Notes: a model not told the origin generated them from the sequence alone. A stretch of 64,000 nt of DNA from Petrolisthes cinctipes (GCA_033782935.1 JAWQEG010000623.1:700001-764000), one strand, 5' to 3'. Numbered from the stretch's first letter, positions 12,101 to 24,783 are shown. Made by a program: numbers and translations.

Positions 12101-13855
12101 GAAGATGCATGCACATATCGACTTTTGGGCACCTAAAAGATCGATTTTCAGTATGTTTTTGGCCTGTATTTTGAAAATACTCTAACACGGAGTAGGCATG
12201 TTCAGATCGCTTCTGGGACCCCTAAATATCGAATTTTCGGGTGTTTTGGGACTGAATTTGAGATATCGACTTTTTGGCACCTAAAATATCGATTTTTAGC
12301 ATGTTTTTAGCCTATATTTTGAAAATATTCTAGCACTGAGTAGGCATGTACAGATCGCTTCTGGGACCCCAAAATATTGAATTTTCGGGTGTTTAGGGCC
12401 AGAATTTGAGATATAAACGGGTACAGAAGATGCATGCACATATCTACTTTTGGGCACCTAAAAGATCGATTTTCAGTATGTTTTTGGTCTGTATTTTTAA
12501 AAAACTTAACACGGAGTAGGCATGTACAGATCGCTTCTGGGACCCCTTAATATCGAATTTTCGGGTGTTTTGGGACTGAATTTGAGATATCGCCTTTACG
12601 CACCTAAAATATCGATTTGTAGCATTTTTTGAGCCTATATTTTGAAAATATTCTAGCACTGAGTAGGCATGTACAGATCGCTTCTGGGACCCCAAAATAT
12701 CGAATTTTCGGGTGTTTTGAGCCTGAATTTGAGATATAAACGAGTACAGAAGATGCATGCACATATCGACTTTTGGGCACCTAAAATATCGATTTTGAGC
12801 ATGTTTTGAGCCTATGTTTTGAAAACATTCTAGGACTGAGTAGGCATGTACAGATCGCTTCTGGGACCCCAAAATATCAAATTTTCGTGTGTTTTGAGCC
12901 TGAATTTGAGATATAAACGAGTATAGAAGATGCATACACATATTGACTTTGGGCACCAAAAATATCGATTTTCAGCTTGTTTTGGGCCTGAATTTTAAAA
13001 ATACTCTAACACGGAGTAGGCATGTACAGATCGCATTTGGGACCCCAAAATATAGAATTTTAGGGTGTTCAGGGCCAGAATTTGTGATATAAACGGGTAC
13101 ATAAGATGCATGCACATATCGACTTTTGGGCACCTAAAAGATCGATTTTCAGTATGTTTTTAACTTGTATTTTGAAAATACTCTAACACGGAGTAGGCAT
13201 GTACAGATCGCTTCTGGGACACCTAAATATCGAATTTTCGGGTGTTTTGGGCCTTAATTTGAGATATCGACTTTTTGGCACCTAAAATATCGATTTTTAG
13301 CATGTTTTTTAGCCTATATTTTGAAAATATTCTTGCACTGAGTAGGCATGTACAGATTGCTTCTGGGACCCCGAAATATTGAATTTTCGGGTGTTTTGAG
13401 CATGAATTTGAGATATAAACGGGTACAGAAGATACATGCACATATTGATTTTGGGCATCTAAAATATCGATTTTCAGCATGTTTTGGGCATGTATTTTGA
13501 AAATACTCTAACACGGAGTAGGCATGTACAGATCGCTTCTGGGACCCCAAAATATCGAATTTTCGGGTGTTTTGGGCCTGAATTTGAGATGTCGCCTTTA
13601 TGCACCTAAAATATCGATTTTGAGCATGTTTTGAGCCTATAATTTGAAAATATTCTAGCACTAGCTAGGCATGTACAGATCGCTTCTGGGACCCCAAAAT
13701 ATCGATTTTTCGGGTGTTTTGGGCCTGAATTTGAGATGTCGATTATACACACCTAAAATATCGATTTATAGCATGTTTTGAGCCTATATTTTGAAAACAT
13801 TCTAGCACTGAGTAGGCATGTACAGATCGCTTCTGGGACCCCAAAATATCGAATT
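9110..13855 (+). repeat. 4746-bp higher-order repeat, copy 2
   Basis: Second copy of the preceding HOR. I noticed only a handful of differences: TATCTACTTT near 12443 for TATCGACTTT, GGGACCACTAAA near 11715 for GGGACCCCTAAA, CTGAGTAGG near 11836 for CTGAGGAGG, GAGCATG near 13397 for GTGCATG, and TTTTAGGG near 13060 for TTTTTGGG. That is well above 99% identity by eye, so the duplication is recent or the copies were homogenised recently. The right end is where GTGTTTAGGG (copy 1 context) becomes GTGTTTTGAG. Confidence 0.95.
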
Positions 13856-16800
13856 TTTGGGTGTTTTGAGCCTGAATTTGAGATATAAACGAGTACAGAA
13901 GATGCATGCACATATCGACTTTTGGGCACCTAATATATCGATTTTGAGCATGTTTTGGGCATGTATTTTGAAAATACTCTAACACGGAGTAGGCATGTAC
14001 AGATCGCTTCTGGGACCCCAAAATATCGAATTTTCGGGTGTTTTGAGCCTGAATTTGAGATATAAACGGGTACTGAAGATGCATACACATATCGACTTTT
14101 GGGCTCCTAAAACATCGATTTTGAGCATGTTTTGGGCCTGTATTTTGTAAATACTCTAACACGGAGTAGGCATGTACAGATTGCTTCTGGGACCCCATAA
14201 TATCGAATTTTCGGGTGTTTTGGGACTTAATTTAAGATATCGCCTTTACGCACCTAAAATATCGATTTTAAGCATGTTTTGAGCCTATATTTTGAAAATA
14301 TTCTAGCACTGAGAAGGCATGTACAGATCGCTTCTGGGACCCCAAAATATCGAATTTTCGGGTGTTTTGAGCCTGAATTTGAGATATAAACGAGTACAGA
14401 AGATGCATGCACATATCGACTTTTGGGCACCTAAAATATCGATTTTTAGTATGTTTTTTGGCCTGTATTTTGAAAATACTCTAACACGGAGTAGGCATGT
14501 ACAGATCGCTTCTGGGACCCCTAAATATCGAATTTTCGGGTGTTTTGGGCCTTAATTTGAGATATCGACTTTTGGCACCTAAAATATCGATTTTTAGCAT
14601 GTTTTTAGCCTACATTTTGAAAATATTCTAGCACTGAGTAGGCATGTACAGATTGCTTCTGGGACCCCCAAATATTGAATTTTCGGGTGCTTTGAGCCTG
14701 AATTTGAGATATAAACGGGTACAGAAGATACATGCACATATTGTCTTAGGGCATCTAAAATATCGATTTTCAGCATGTTTTGAGCCTATATTTTGAAAAC
14801 ATTCTAGCACTGAGTAGGCATGTACAGATCGCTTCTGGGACCCCAAAATATCGAATTTTCGGGTGTTTAGGGCCAGAATTTGAGATATAAACGGGTACAG
14901 AAGATGCATGCACATATCGACTTTTGGGCACCTAAAAGATCGATTTTCAGTATGTTTTCGGTCTGTATTTTGAAAATACTCTAACACGGAATATTCATGT
15001 ATAGATCCCTTCTGGGACACCTAAATATCGAGTTTTCGGGTGTTTTGGGACTGAATTTGAGATATCGACTTTACGCACCTAAAATATCGATTTTTAGCAT
15101 GTTTTTAGCCTATATTTTGTAAATATTCTAGCACTGAGTAGGCATGTACAGATTGCTTCTGGGACCCCAAAATATTGAATTTTCGGGTGTTTTCAGCCAG
15201 AATTTAAGATATAAACGGGTACAGAAGACACATGCACATATCGACTTTTGGGCACCTAAAATATCGATTTTTAGCATGTTTTGGGCCTATATTTTGAAAA
15301 CATTCTAGCACTGAGTAGTCATGTACAGATTGCTTCTGGGACCCCATAATATCGAATTTTCGGGTGTTTTGGGCCTGAATTTGAGATATCGCCTTTACGC
15401 ACCTAAAATATCGACTTTTAGCATGTTTTGAGCCTATATTTTGAAAATATTCTAGCACTGAGTAGGCATCTACAGATCGCTTCTGGGACCCCAAAATATC
15501 GAATTTTCGGGTGTTTTGAACCTGAATTACAGATATTAACGAGTACAGAAGATGCATGCACATATCGACTTATGGGCACCTAATATATCGATTTTGAGCA
15601 TGTTTTGTGCATGTATTTTGAAAATACTCTAACACGGAGTAGGCATGTACAGATCGCTTCTGGGTCCCCAAAATATCGAATTTTCGGGTGTTTTGAGCCT
15701 GAATTTGAGATATAAACGGGTACTGAAGATGCATACACATATCGACTTTTGGGCTCCTAAAACATCGATTTTGAGCATGTTTTGGGCCTGTATTTTGTAA
15801 ATACTCTAACACGGAGTAGGCATGAACAGATCGCTTCTGGGACCCCATAATATCGAATTTTCGGGTGTTTTGGGACTTAATTTGAGATATCGCCTTTACG
15901 CACCCAAAATATCAATTTTTAGCATGTTTTGAGCCTATATTTTGAAAATATTCTAGCACTGAGAAGGCATGTACAGATCGCTTCTGGGACCCCAAAATAT
16001 CGAATTTTCGGGTGTTTTGAGCCTGAATTTGAGATATAAACGAGTACAGAAGATGCATGCACATATCGACTTTTGGGCATCTAAAATATCGATTTTCAGC
16101 ATGTTTTGGGCATGTATTTTGAAAATACTCTAACACGGAGTAGGCATGTACTGATCGCTTGTGGGACCCCAAAATATCGAATTTTCGGGTGTTTTGAACC
16201 TGAATATGAGATATAAACGGGTACTGAAGATGCATGCACATATCGACTTTTGGGCACCTAAAACATCGATTTTGAGCATGTTATGGGCCTGTATTTTGTA
16301 AATACTCTAACTCGGAGTATGCATATACAGATCGCTTCAGGGACCCCATAATATCGAATTTTCGGGTGTTTTGGGCCTGAATTTGAGATATCGACTTTAC
16401 GCACGTAAAATATCGATTTTTAGCATGTTTTGAGCCTATATTTTGAAAATATTCTAGCACTGAGTAGGGATGTACAGATCGCTTCTGGGACCCCAAAATA
16501 TCGAATTTTCGGGTGTTTCGAGCCTGAATTTGAGATATAAACGAGTAGAGAAGATGCATGCACATATCGACTTTTGGGCACCTAAAATATCGATTTTGAG
16601 CATGTTTTGAGCCTATATTTTGAAAACATTCTAGCACTAATAGGCATGTACAGATCGCTTCTGGGACCTCAAAATATCGAATTTTCGGGTGTTTAGGGCC
16701 AGAATTTGAGATATAAACGGGTACAGAAGATGCATGCACATATCGACTTTTGGGCACCTAAAAGATCGATTTTCAGTATGTTTTGTGCCTGTATTTTTAA

Positions 16801-17348
16801 AATACTCTAACACGGAGTAGGCATGTACAGATCCCTTCTGTGACCCGTAAATATTGAATTTTCGGGTGTTTTGGGACTGAATTTGAGATATCGACTTTTT
16901 GGCAACTAAAATATCGATTTTTAGCATGTTTTTAGCCTATATTTTGATAATATTCTAGCACTGAGTAGGCATGGACAGATCGCTTCTGGGACCCCAAAAT
17001 ATCGAATTTTCGGGTGTTTAGGGCCAGAATTTGAGATATAAACGGGTACAGAAGATGCATGCACATATCGACTTTTGGGCACCTAAAACATCGATTTTGA
17101 GCATGTTTTGGGCCTGTATTTTGTAAATACTCTAACACGGAGTAGGCATGTACAGATCGCTTCTGGGACCCCATAATATCGAATTTTCGATTGTATTGGG
17201 CCTGAATTTGAGATATCGCCTTTACGTACCTAAAATATCGATTTTTAGCATGTTTTGAGCCTATATTTTGAAAATATTCTAGCACTGAGTAGGCATGTAC
17301 AGATTGCTTCAGGGACCCCTAAATATTGAATTTTCGGGTGTTTTGAGC
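13856..17348 (+). repeat. Divergent satellite stretch with a 1650-bp offset repeat
   Basis: About 570 bp beginning near 13856 recur near 15506 (offset 1650 bp). Markers present in both are CACCTAATATATCG (13928, 15578), GGGCTCCTAAAACATCG (14101, 15751) and CACTGAGAAGGCATG (14308, 15958). The members differ at many sites (for example GAATTACAGATATTAAC near 15526), so the event is older than the flanking HOR duplications. The rest is mixed monomers without an obvious long period. No gene is present. Confidence 0.85.
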
Positions 17349-18290
17349 CTAAATTTGAGATATAAACGGGTACTGAAGATGCATGCACATATCGACTTTT
17401 GGGCACCTAAAACATCGATTTTGAGCATGTTTTGGGCCTGTATTTTGAAAATACTCTAACACGGAGTAGGCATGTACAGATCGCTTCTGGGACCCCAAAA
17501 TATCGAATTTTCGGGTGTTTTGGGCCTGAATTTGAGATATCGCCTTTAAGCACCTAAAATATTGATTTTTAGAATGTTTTGAGCCTATATTTTGAAAACA
17601 TTCTAGCACTGAGTAGGCATGTACAGATCGCTTCTGGGACCTCAAAATATCGAATTTTCGGGAGTTTAGGGCTAGAATTTGAGATATAAACGGGTGCAGA
17701 AGATGCATGCACATATCGACTTTTGGGCACCTAAAAGATCGATTTTCAGTATGTTTTTGGCCTATATTTTGAAAATACTCTAACACGGAGTAGGCATGTA
17801 CAGATCGCTTCTGGGACCCCAAAATATCGAATTTTCGGGTGTTTTGTGCCTGAATTTGAGATATAAACGGGTACTGAAGATGCATGCACATATCGACTTT
17901 TGGGCACCTAAAACATCGATTTTGAGCATGTTTGGGCCTGTATTTTGTAAATACACTAACACGGAGTAGGCATATACAGATCGCTTCTGAGACCCCATAA
18001 TATCGAATTTTCGGGTGTTTTGGGCCTGAATTTGAGATATCGACTTTACGCACCTAAAATATCGATTTTTAGCATGTTTTGAGCCTATATTTTGAAAATA
18101 TTCTAGCACTGAGTAGGCATGTACAGATTGCTTCTGGGACCACAAAATATAGAATTTTCGGGTGTTTTGAGCCTGAATTTGAGATATAAACGGGTACAGA
18201 AGATACATGCACATTACAACTTAGGGCATCTAAAATATCGATTTTCAGCATGTTTTGGGCATGTATTTTGAAAATACTCTAACACGGAGT

Positions 18291-19466
18291 AGGCATGTAC
18301 AGATCGCTTCTGGGACCCCAAAATATCGAATTTTCGGGTGTTTTGTGACTGAATTTGAGATATAAACGGGTACTGAAGATGCATGCACATATCGACTTTT
18401 GGGCACCTAAAACATCGATTTTGAGCATGTTTGGGCCTGTATTTTGTAAATACACTAACACGGAGTAGGCATATACAGATCGCTTCTGAGACCCCATAAT
18501 ATCGAATTTTCGGGTGTTTTGGGCCTGAATTTGAGATATCGACTTTACGCACCTAAAATATCGATTTTTAGCATGTTTTGAGCCTATATTTTGAAAATAT
18601 TCTAGCACTGAGTAGGCATGTACAGATTGCTTCTGGGACCACAAAATATAGAATTTTCGGGTGTTTTGAGCCTGAATTTGAGATATAAACGGGTACAGAA
18701 GATACATGCACATATTGACTTTGGGTATCTAAAATATCGATTTTCAGCATATTTTGGGCCTGTATTTTGAAAATACTCTAACACGGAGTAGGCATGTACA
18801 GATCGCTTCTGGGATCCCAAAATATCGAATTTTCGGGTGTTTTGTTCCTGAATTTGAGATATAAACGAGTAGAGAAGATGCATGCACATATCGACTTTTG
18901 GGCACCTAAAATATCGATTTTGAGCATGTTTTGAGCCTATATTTTGAAAACATTATAGCACTGAGTAGGCATGTACAGATCGCTTCTGGGACCCAAAAAT
19001 ATCGAATTTTCGGGTGTTTTGAACCTGAATATGAGATATAAACGGGTACAGAAGATGCATGCACATATCGACTTTTGAGCACCTAAAAGATCGATTTTCA
19101 GTATGTTTTTGGCCTGTATTTTGAAAATACTCAAACACGGAGTAGGCATGTACAGATCCCATCTGTGAACCCTAAATATTGAATTTTCGGGTGTTTTGGG
19201 ACTGAATTTGAGATATCGACTTTTTGGCACCTAAAATATCGATTTTTAGCATGTTTTTAGCCTATATTTTGATACTATTCTAGCACTGAGTAGGCATGTA
19301 CAGATTGCTTCTGGGACCCCAAAATATTGAATTTTCTGGTGTTTTGAGCCTGAATTTGAGATATAAATGGGTACAGATGATATATGCACATTTGACTTTG
19401 GGCATCTAAAATATCGATTTTCAGCATGTTTTGGGCCTGTATTTTAAAAACATTCTAGCACTGAGT
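18291..19466 (+). repeat. 1176-bp higher-order repeat, copy A
   Basis: Recurs at 19467 with an offset of 1176 bp. Shared markers are CATATACAGATCGCTTCTGA, GACCACAAAATATAG, AACATTATAGCACTGAG, GATCCCATCTGTGAACCC and TTTTGATACTATTC. Internal differences cluster near 18700-18760, where copy A has CATATTGACTTTGGGTATC and copy B has CACATTACAACTTAGGGC. That clustering is better explained by replacement of one monomer segment than by scattered mutation. Confidence 0.9.
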
Positions 19467-20620
19467 AGGCATGTACAGATCGCTTCTGGGACCCCAAAAT
19501 ATCGAATTTTCGGGTGTTTTGTGCCTGAATTTGAGATATAAACGGGTACTGAAGATGCATGCACATATCGACTTTTGGGCACCTAAAACATCGATTTTGA
19601 GCATGTTTGGGCCTGTATTTTGTAAATACACTAACACGGAGTAGGCATATACAGATCGCTTCTGAGACCCCATAATATCGAATTTTCGGGTGTTTTGGGC
19701 CTGAATTTGAGATATCGACTTTAGGCACCTAAAATATCGATTTTTAGCATGTTTTGAGCCTATATTTTGAAAATATTCTAGCACTGAGTAGGCATGTACA
19801 GATTGCTTCTGGGACCACAAAATATAGAATTTTCGGGTGTTTTGAGCCTGAATTTGAGATATAAACGGGTACAGAAGATACATGCACATTACAACTTAGG
19901 GCATCTAAAATATCGATTTTCAGCATGTTTTGGGCATGTATTTTGAAAATACTCTAACACGGAGTAGGCATGTACAGATCGCTTCTGGGACCCCAAAATA
20001 TCGAATTTTCGGGTGTTTTGTGCCTGAATTTGAGATATAAACGAGTAGAGAAGATGCATGCACATATCGACTTTTGGGCACCTAAAATATCGATTTTGAG
20101 CATGTTTTGAGCCTATATTTTGAAAACATTATAGCACTGAGTAGGCATGTACAGATCGCTTCTGGGACCCAAAAATATCGAATTTTCGGGTGTTTTGAAC
20201 CTGAATATGAGATATAAACGGGTACAGAAGATGCATGCACATATCGACTTTTGAGCACCTAAAAGATCGATTTTCAGTATGTTTTTGGCCTGTATTTTGA
20301 AAATACTCAAACACGGAGTAGGCATGTACAGATCCCATCTGTGAACCCTAAATATTGAATTTTCGGGTGTTTTGGGACTGAATTTGAGATATCGACTTTT
20401 TGGCACCTAAAATATAGATTTTTAGCATGTTTTTAGCATATATTTTGATACTATTCTAGCACTGAGTAGGCATGTACAGATTGCTTCTGGGACCCCAAAA
20501 TATTGAATTTTCTGGTGTTTTGAGCCTGAATTTGAGATATAAATGGGTACAGATGATATATGCACATTTGACTTTGGGCATCTAAAATATCGATTTTCAG
20601 CATGTTTTGGGCCTGTATTT
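19467..20620 (+). repeat. 1176-bp higher-order repeat, copy B
   Basis: Second copy of the 1176-bp HOR. It follows copy A through the marker words up to about 20620, where the closing monomers begin to differ. It shows small private changes: TATAGATTTTTAGC near 20412 for TATCGATTTTTAGC, and AGCATATATTTTG near 20435 for AGCCTATATTTTG. The 3' part of this pattern is found again at about 21.8-22.4 kb. Confidence 0.88.
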
Positions 20621-22429
20621 TGAAAATACTCTAGCACGGAGTAGGCATGTACAGATCGCTTCTGGGACCCCAAAATATCGAATTTTCGGGTGTTTTGAGC
20701 CTGAATTTGAGATATAAACGGGTACAGAAGATACATGCACATTTGACTTTGGGCATCTAAAATATCGATTTTCAGCATGTTTTGGGCCTGTATTTTGAAA
20801 ATACTCTAACACGGAGTGGGCATGTACAGATCGCTTCTGGGACCTCAAAATATCGAATTTTCGGGTGTTTTGAGACTTAATTTCCGATATAAACGGGTAC
20901 TGAAGATGCATGCACATATCGACTTTTGGGCACCTAAAACATCGATTTTGAGCATGTTTTGGGCCTGTATTTTGAAAATACTCTAACACGGAGTAGTCAT
21001 GTACAGATCGCTTCTGGGACCCCAAAATATCGAATTTTCGGGTGTTTTGGGCCTGAATTTGAGATATCGCCTTTAAGCACCTAAAATATTGATTTTTAGC
21101 ATGTTTTGAGCCTATATTTTGAAAACATTCTAGCACTGAGTAGGCATGTACAGATCGCTTCTGGGACCTCAAAATATCGAATTTTCGGGAGTTTAGGGCT
21201 AGAATTTGAGATATAAACGGGTGCAGAAGATGCATGCACATATCGACTTTTGGGCACCTAAAAGATCGATTTTCAGTATGTTTTTGGCCTATATTTTGAA
21301 AATACTCTAACACGGAGTAGGCATGTACAGATCGCTTCTGGGACCCCAAAATATCGAATTTTCGGGTGTTTTGTGCCTGAATTTGAGATATAAACGGGTA
21401 CTGAAGATGCATGCACATATCGACTTTTGGGCACCTAAAACATCGATTTTGAGCATGTTTGGGCCTGTATTTTGTAAATACACTAACACGGAGTAGGCAT
21501 ATACAGATCGCTTCTGAGACCCCATAATATCGAATTTTCGGGTGTTTTGGGCCTGAATTTGAGATATCGACTTTACGCACCTAAAATATCGATTTTTAGC
21601 ATGTTTTGAGCCTATATTTTGAAAATATTCTAGCACTGAGTAGGCATGTACAGATTGCTTCTGGGACCACAAAATATAGAATTTTCGGGTGTTTTGAGCC
21701 TGAATTTGTGATATAAACGGGTACAGAAGATACATGCACATTACAACTTAGGGCATCTAAAATATCGATTTTCAGCATGTTTTGGGCATGTATTTTGAAA
21801 ATACTCTAACACGGAGTAGGCATGTACAGATCGCTTCTGGAACCCCAAAATATCGAATTTTCGGGTGTTTTGTGCCTGAATTTGAGATATAAACGAGTAG
21901 AGAAGATGCATGCACATATCGACTTTTGGGCACCTAAAATATCGATTTTGAGCATGTTTTGAGCCTATATTTTGAAAACATTATAGCAATGAGTAGGCAT
22001 GTACAGATCGCTTCTGGGACCCCAAAATATCGAATTTTCGGGTGTTTTGAACCTGAATATGAGATATAAACGGGTACAGAAGATGCATGCACATATCGAC
22101 TTTTGAGCACCTAAAGATCGATTTTCAGTATGTTTTTGGCCTGTATTTTGAAAATACTCAAACACGGAGTAGGCATGTACAGATCCCATCTGTGAACCCT
22201 AAATATTGAATTTTCGGGTGTTTTGGGACTGAATTTGAGATATCGACTTTTTGGCACCTAAAATATAGATTTTTAGCATGTTTTTAGCCTATATTTTGAT
22301 ACTATTCTAGCACTGAGTAGGCATGTACAGATTGCTTCTGGGACCCCAAAATATTGAATTTTCTGGTGTTTTGAGCCTGAATTTGAGATATAAATGGGTA
22401 CAGATGATATATGCACATTTGACTTTACG

Positions 22430-23606
22430 CACCTAAAATATCGATTTTTAGCATGTTTTTAACCTATATTTTGAAAATATTCTAGCACTGAGTAGGCATG
22501 TACAGATTGCTTTTGGGACCCCTAAATATTGAATTTTCGGGTGTTTTGAGCCTGAATTTGAGGTATAAACGGGTACAGAAGATACATGCACATATTGACC
22601 TTGGGCATCTAAAATATCGATTTTCAGCATATTTTGGGCCTGTATTTTGAAAATACTCTAACACGGAGTGGGCATGTACAGATCGCTTCTGGGACCTCAA
22701 AATATCGAATTTTCGGGTGTTTTGAGACTTAATTTCCGATATAAACGGGTACTGAAGATGCATGCACATATCGACTTTTGGGCACCTAAAACATCGATTT
22801 TGAGCATGTTTTGGGCCTGTATTTTGAAAATACTCTAACACGGAGTAGGCATGTACAGATCGCTTCTGGGACCCCTAAATATCGAATTTTCGGGTGTTTT
22901 GGGCCTGAATTTGAGATATCGCCTTTACGCACCTGAAATTTCGATTTTTAGCATGTTTTGAGCCTATATTTTGAAAATATTCTAGCACTGAGTAGGCATG
23001 TACAGATTGCTTCTGGGACCCCAAAATATTGAATTTTCGGGTGCTTTGAGCCTGAATTTGAGATATAAACGGGTACAGAAGATACATGCACATATTGACT
23101 TAGGGCATCTAAAATTTCGATTTTCAGCATGTTTTGGGCATGTATTTTGAAAATACTCTAACACGGAGTTGGCATGTACAGATCGCTTCTGGGACCCCAA
23201 AATATCGAATTTTCGGGTGTTTTGAGCCTGAATTTGAGATATAAACGGGTATTGAAGATGAATGCACATATCGAATTTTGGGCACCTATAACATCGATTT
23301 TGAGCATGTTTTGGGCCTGTATTTTGTAAATACTCTAACACGGAGTAGGCATGTACAGATCGCTTCTGGGACCCCAAAATATCGAATTTTCGGGTGTTTA
23401 GGGCCAGAATTTGAGATATAAACGGGTACAGAAGATGCATGCACATATCGACTTTTGGGCACCTAAAACATCGATTTTGAGAATGTTTTGGGCCTGTATT
23501 TTGTAAATACTCTAACACGGAGTAGGCATGTACAGATCGCTTCTGGGACCCCATAATATCGAATTTTCTGGTGTTTTGGGCCTGAATTTGAGATATCGCC
23601 TTTACG
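22430..23606 (+). repeat. 1177-bp seven-monomer HOR, copy 1
   Basis: Offset to the next copy is 1177 bp. Measuring one period from GTAGG to GTAGG (22845 to 24022) gives 147, 176, 177, 177, 147, 176 and 177 bp: five long and two short monomers summing to exactly 1177. Diagnostic words are ACGCACCTGAAATTTCG, GAGTTGGCATG, GGTATTGAAGATGAATGCAC, CACCTATAACATCG and TTAATTTCCGATATAAACGG. Copies differ at a few sites, such as GACCTTGGGC near 22588 against GACTTTGGGC in the next copy. Confidence 0.94.
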
Positions 23607-23668
23607 CACCTAAAATATCGATTTTTAGCATGTTTTGAGCCTATATTTTGAAAATATTCTAGCACTGA
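23522..23668 (+). repeat. Representative short monomer, subtype S-a (147 bp)
   Basis: The unit is 147 bp. It matches the long monomer up to GAGATAT, then continues CGCCTTTACGCACCTAAAA. The block that in long monomers runs from AAACGGGTACAG to TGCATGCACATAT is missing. ATAT stands at both ends of that block in long monomers and is single here, as expected from slippage or recombination between short direct repeats. It ends in the ATTCTAGCACTGA haplotype. The length equals that of nucleosome-core DNA; whether that matters is inference. Confidence 0.93.
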
Positions 23669-24783
23669 GTAGGCATGTACAGATTGCTTTTGGGACCCCT
23701 AAATATTGAATTTTCGGGTGTTTTGAGCCTGAATTTGAGGTATAAACGGGTACAGAAGATACATGCACATATTGACTTTGGGCATCTAAAATATCGATTT
23801 TCAGCATATTTTGGGCCTGTATTTTGAAAATACTCTAACACGGAGTGGGCATGTACAGATCGCTTCTGGGACCTCAAAATATCGAATTTTCGGGTGTTTT
23901 GAGACTTAATTTCCGATATAAACGGGTACTGAAGATGCATGCACATATCGACTTTTGGGCACCTAAAACATCGATTTTGAGCATGTTTTGGGCCTGTATT
24001 TTGAAAATACTCTAACACGGAGTAGGCATGTACAGATCGCTTCTGGGACCCCTAAATATCGAATTTTCGGGTGTTTTGGGCCTGAATTTGAGATATCGCC
24101 TTTACGCACCTGAAATTTCGATTTTTAGCATGTTTTGAGCCTATATTTTGAAAATATTCTAGCACTGAGTAGGCATGTACAGATTGCTTCTGGGACCCCA
24201 AAATATTGAATTTTCGGGTGCTTTGAGCCTGAATTTGAGATATAAACGGGTACAGAAGATACATGCACATATTGACTTAGGGCATCTAAAATATCGATTT
24301 TCAGCATGTTTTGGGCATGTATTTTGAAAATACTCTAACACGGAGTTGGCATGTACAGATCGCTTCTGGGACCCCAAAATATCGAATTTTCGGGTGTTTT
24401 GAGCCTGAATTTGAGATATAAACGGGTATTGAAGATGAATGCACATATCGAATTTTGGGCACCTATAACATCGATTTTGAGCATGTTTTGGGCCTGTATT
24501 TTGTAAATACTCTAACACGGAGTAGGCATGTACAGATCGCTTCTGGGACCCCAAAATATCGAATTTTCGGGTGTTTAGGGCCAGAATTTGAGATATAAAC
24601 GGGTACAGAAGATGCATGCACATATCGACTTTTGGGCACCTAAAACATCGATTTTGAGCATGTTTTGGGCCTGTATTTTGTAAATACTCTAACACGGAGT
24701 AGGCATGTACAGATCGCTTCTGGGACCCCATAATATCGAATTTTCGGGTGTATTGGGCCTGAATTTGAGATATCGCCTTTACG
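23607..24783 (+). repeat. 1177-bp seven-monomer HOR, copy 2
   Basis: Second copy of the seven-monomer HOR. A third copy begins but stops after about 110 bp at the rearranged junction near 24893-24905. Differences from copy 1 include GTGTATTGGG near 24750 (GTGTTTTGGG in copy 1) and TTTTGAGCATG near 24655 (TTTTGAGAATG in copy 1). The pair is carried along inside the larger 5435-bp HOR and therefore appears again at about 28.2-30.2 kb. Confidence 0.93.
23669..23844 (+). repeat. Representative long monomer, subtype L-b (176 bp)
   Basis: This 176-bp unit differs from L-a in a linked set of sites: GATACATGCACATATTGAC in place of GATGCATGCACATATCGAC, one T fewer in the following T-run, and GGGCATCTAAAA in place of GGGCACCTAAAA. 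It usually begins with ACAGATTGCTTC and TATTGAATTTT, that is, TG at two sites where L-a has CG. It tends to follow a short monomer ending in ATTCTAGCACTGA. Joint inheritance of these differences indicates a true subfamily rather than scattered point changes. Confidence 0.9.

Larger units (their letters stand above)
17349..22429 (+). repeat. Satellite region built on 1176-bp and related periods
   Basis: Blocks recur at several nested offsets: about 499 bp (17780 and 18279), 1176 bp (18291 and 19467), 1852 bp (19455 and 21307) and 3527 bp (17401-18280 and 20928-21807), the last within one base of three 1176-bp units. Diagnostic words include CATATACAGATCGCTTCTGA, ATACACTAACACGG, CACATTACAACTTAGGG, GATATATGCACATTTG and TTTTGATACTATTC. 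Copies are patchworks, with L-b stretches swapped between otherwise identical blocks, which suggests gene conversion or repeated unequal crossover. Confidence 0.88.

Noticed and set aside
14319..14555. Plus-strand open frames (for example 14319-14555 and 25135-25338) as genes
   Set aside because: They lie across ordinary monomers, recur in satellite copies (25135 and 30570 give the same product), and their neighbours in the same frame are closed by stops.
20597..21580. 327-codon minus-strand open frame, and many others of 60-271 codons, as genes
   Set aside because: They recur with every satellite unit, overlap one another in several frames, have low-complexity repeated products, and lack any recognisable domain. 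They follow directly from monomer length and base composition.
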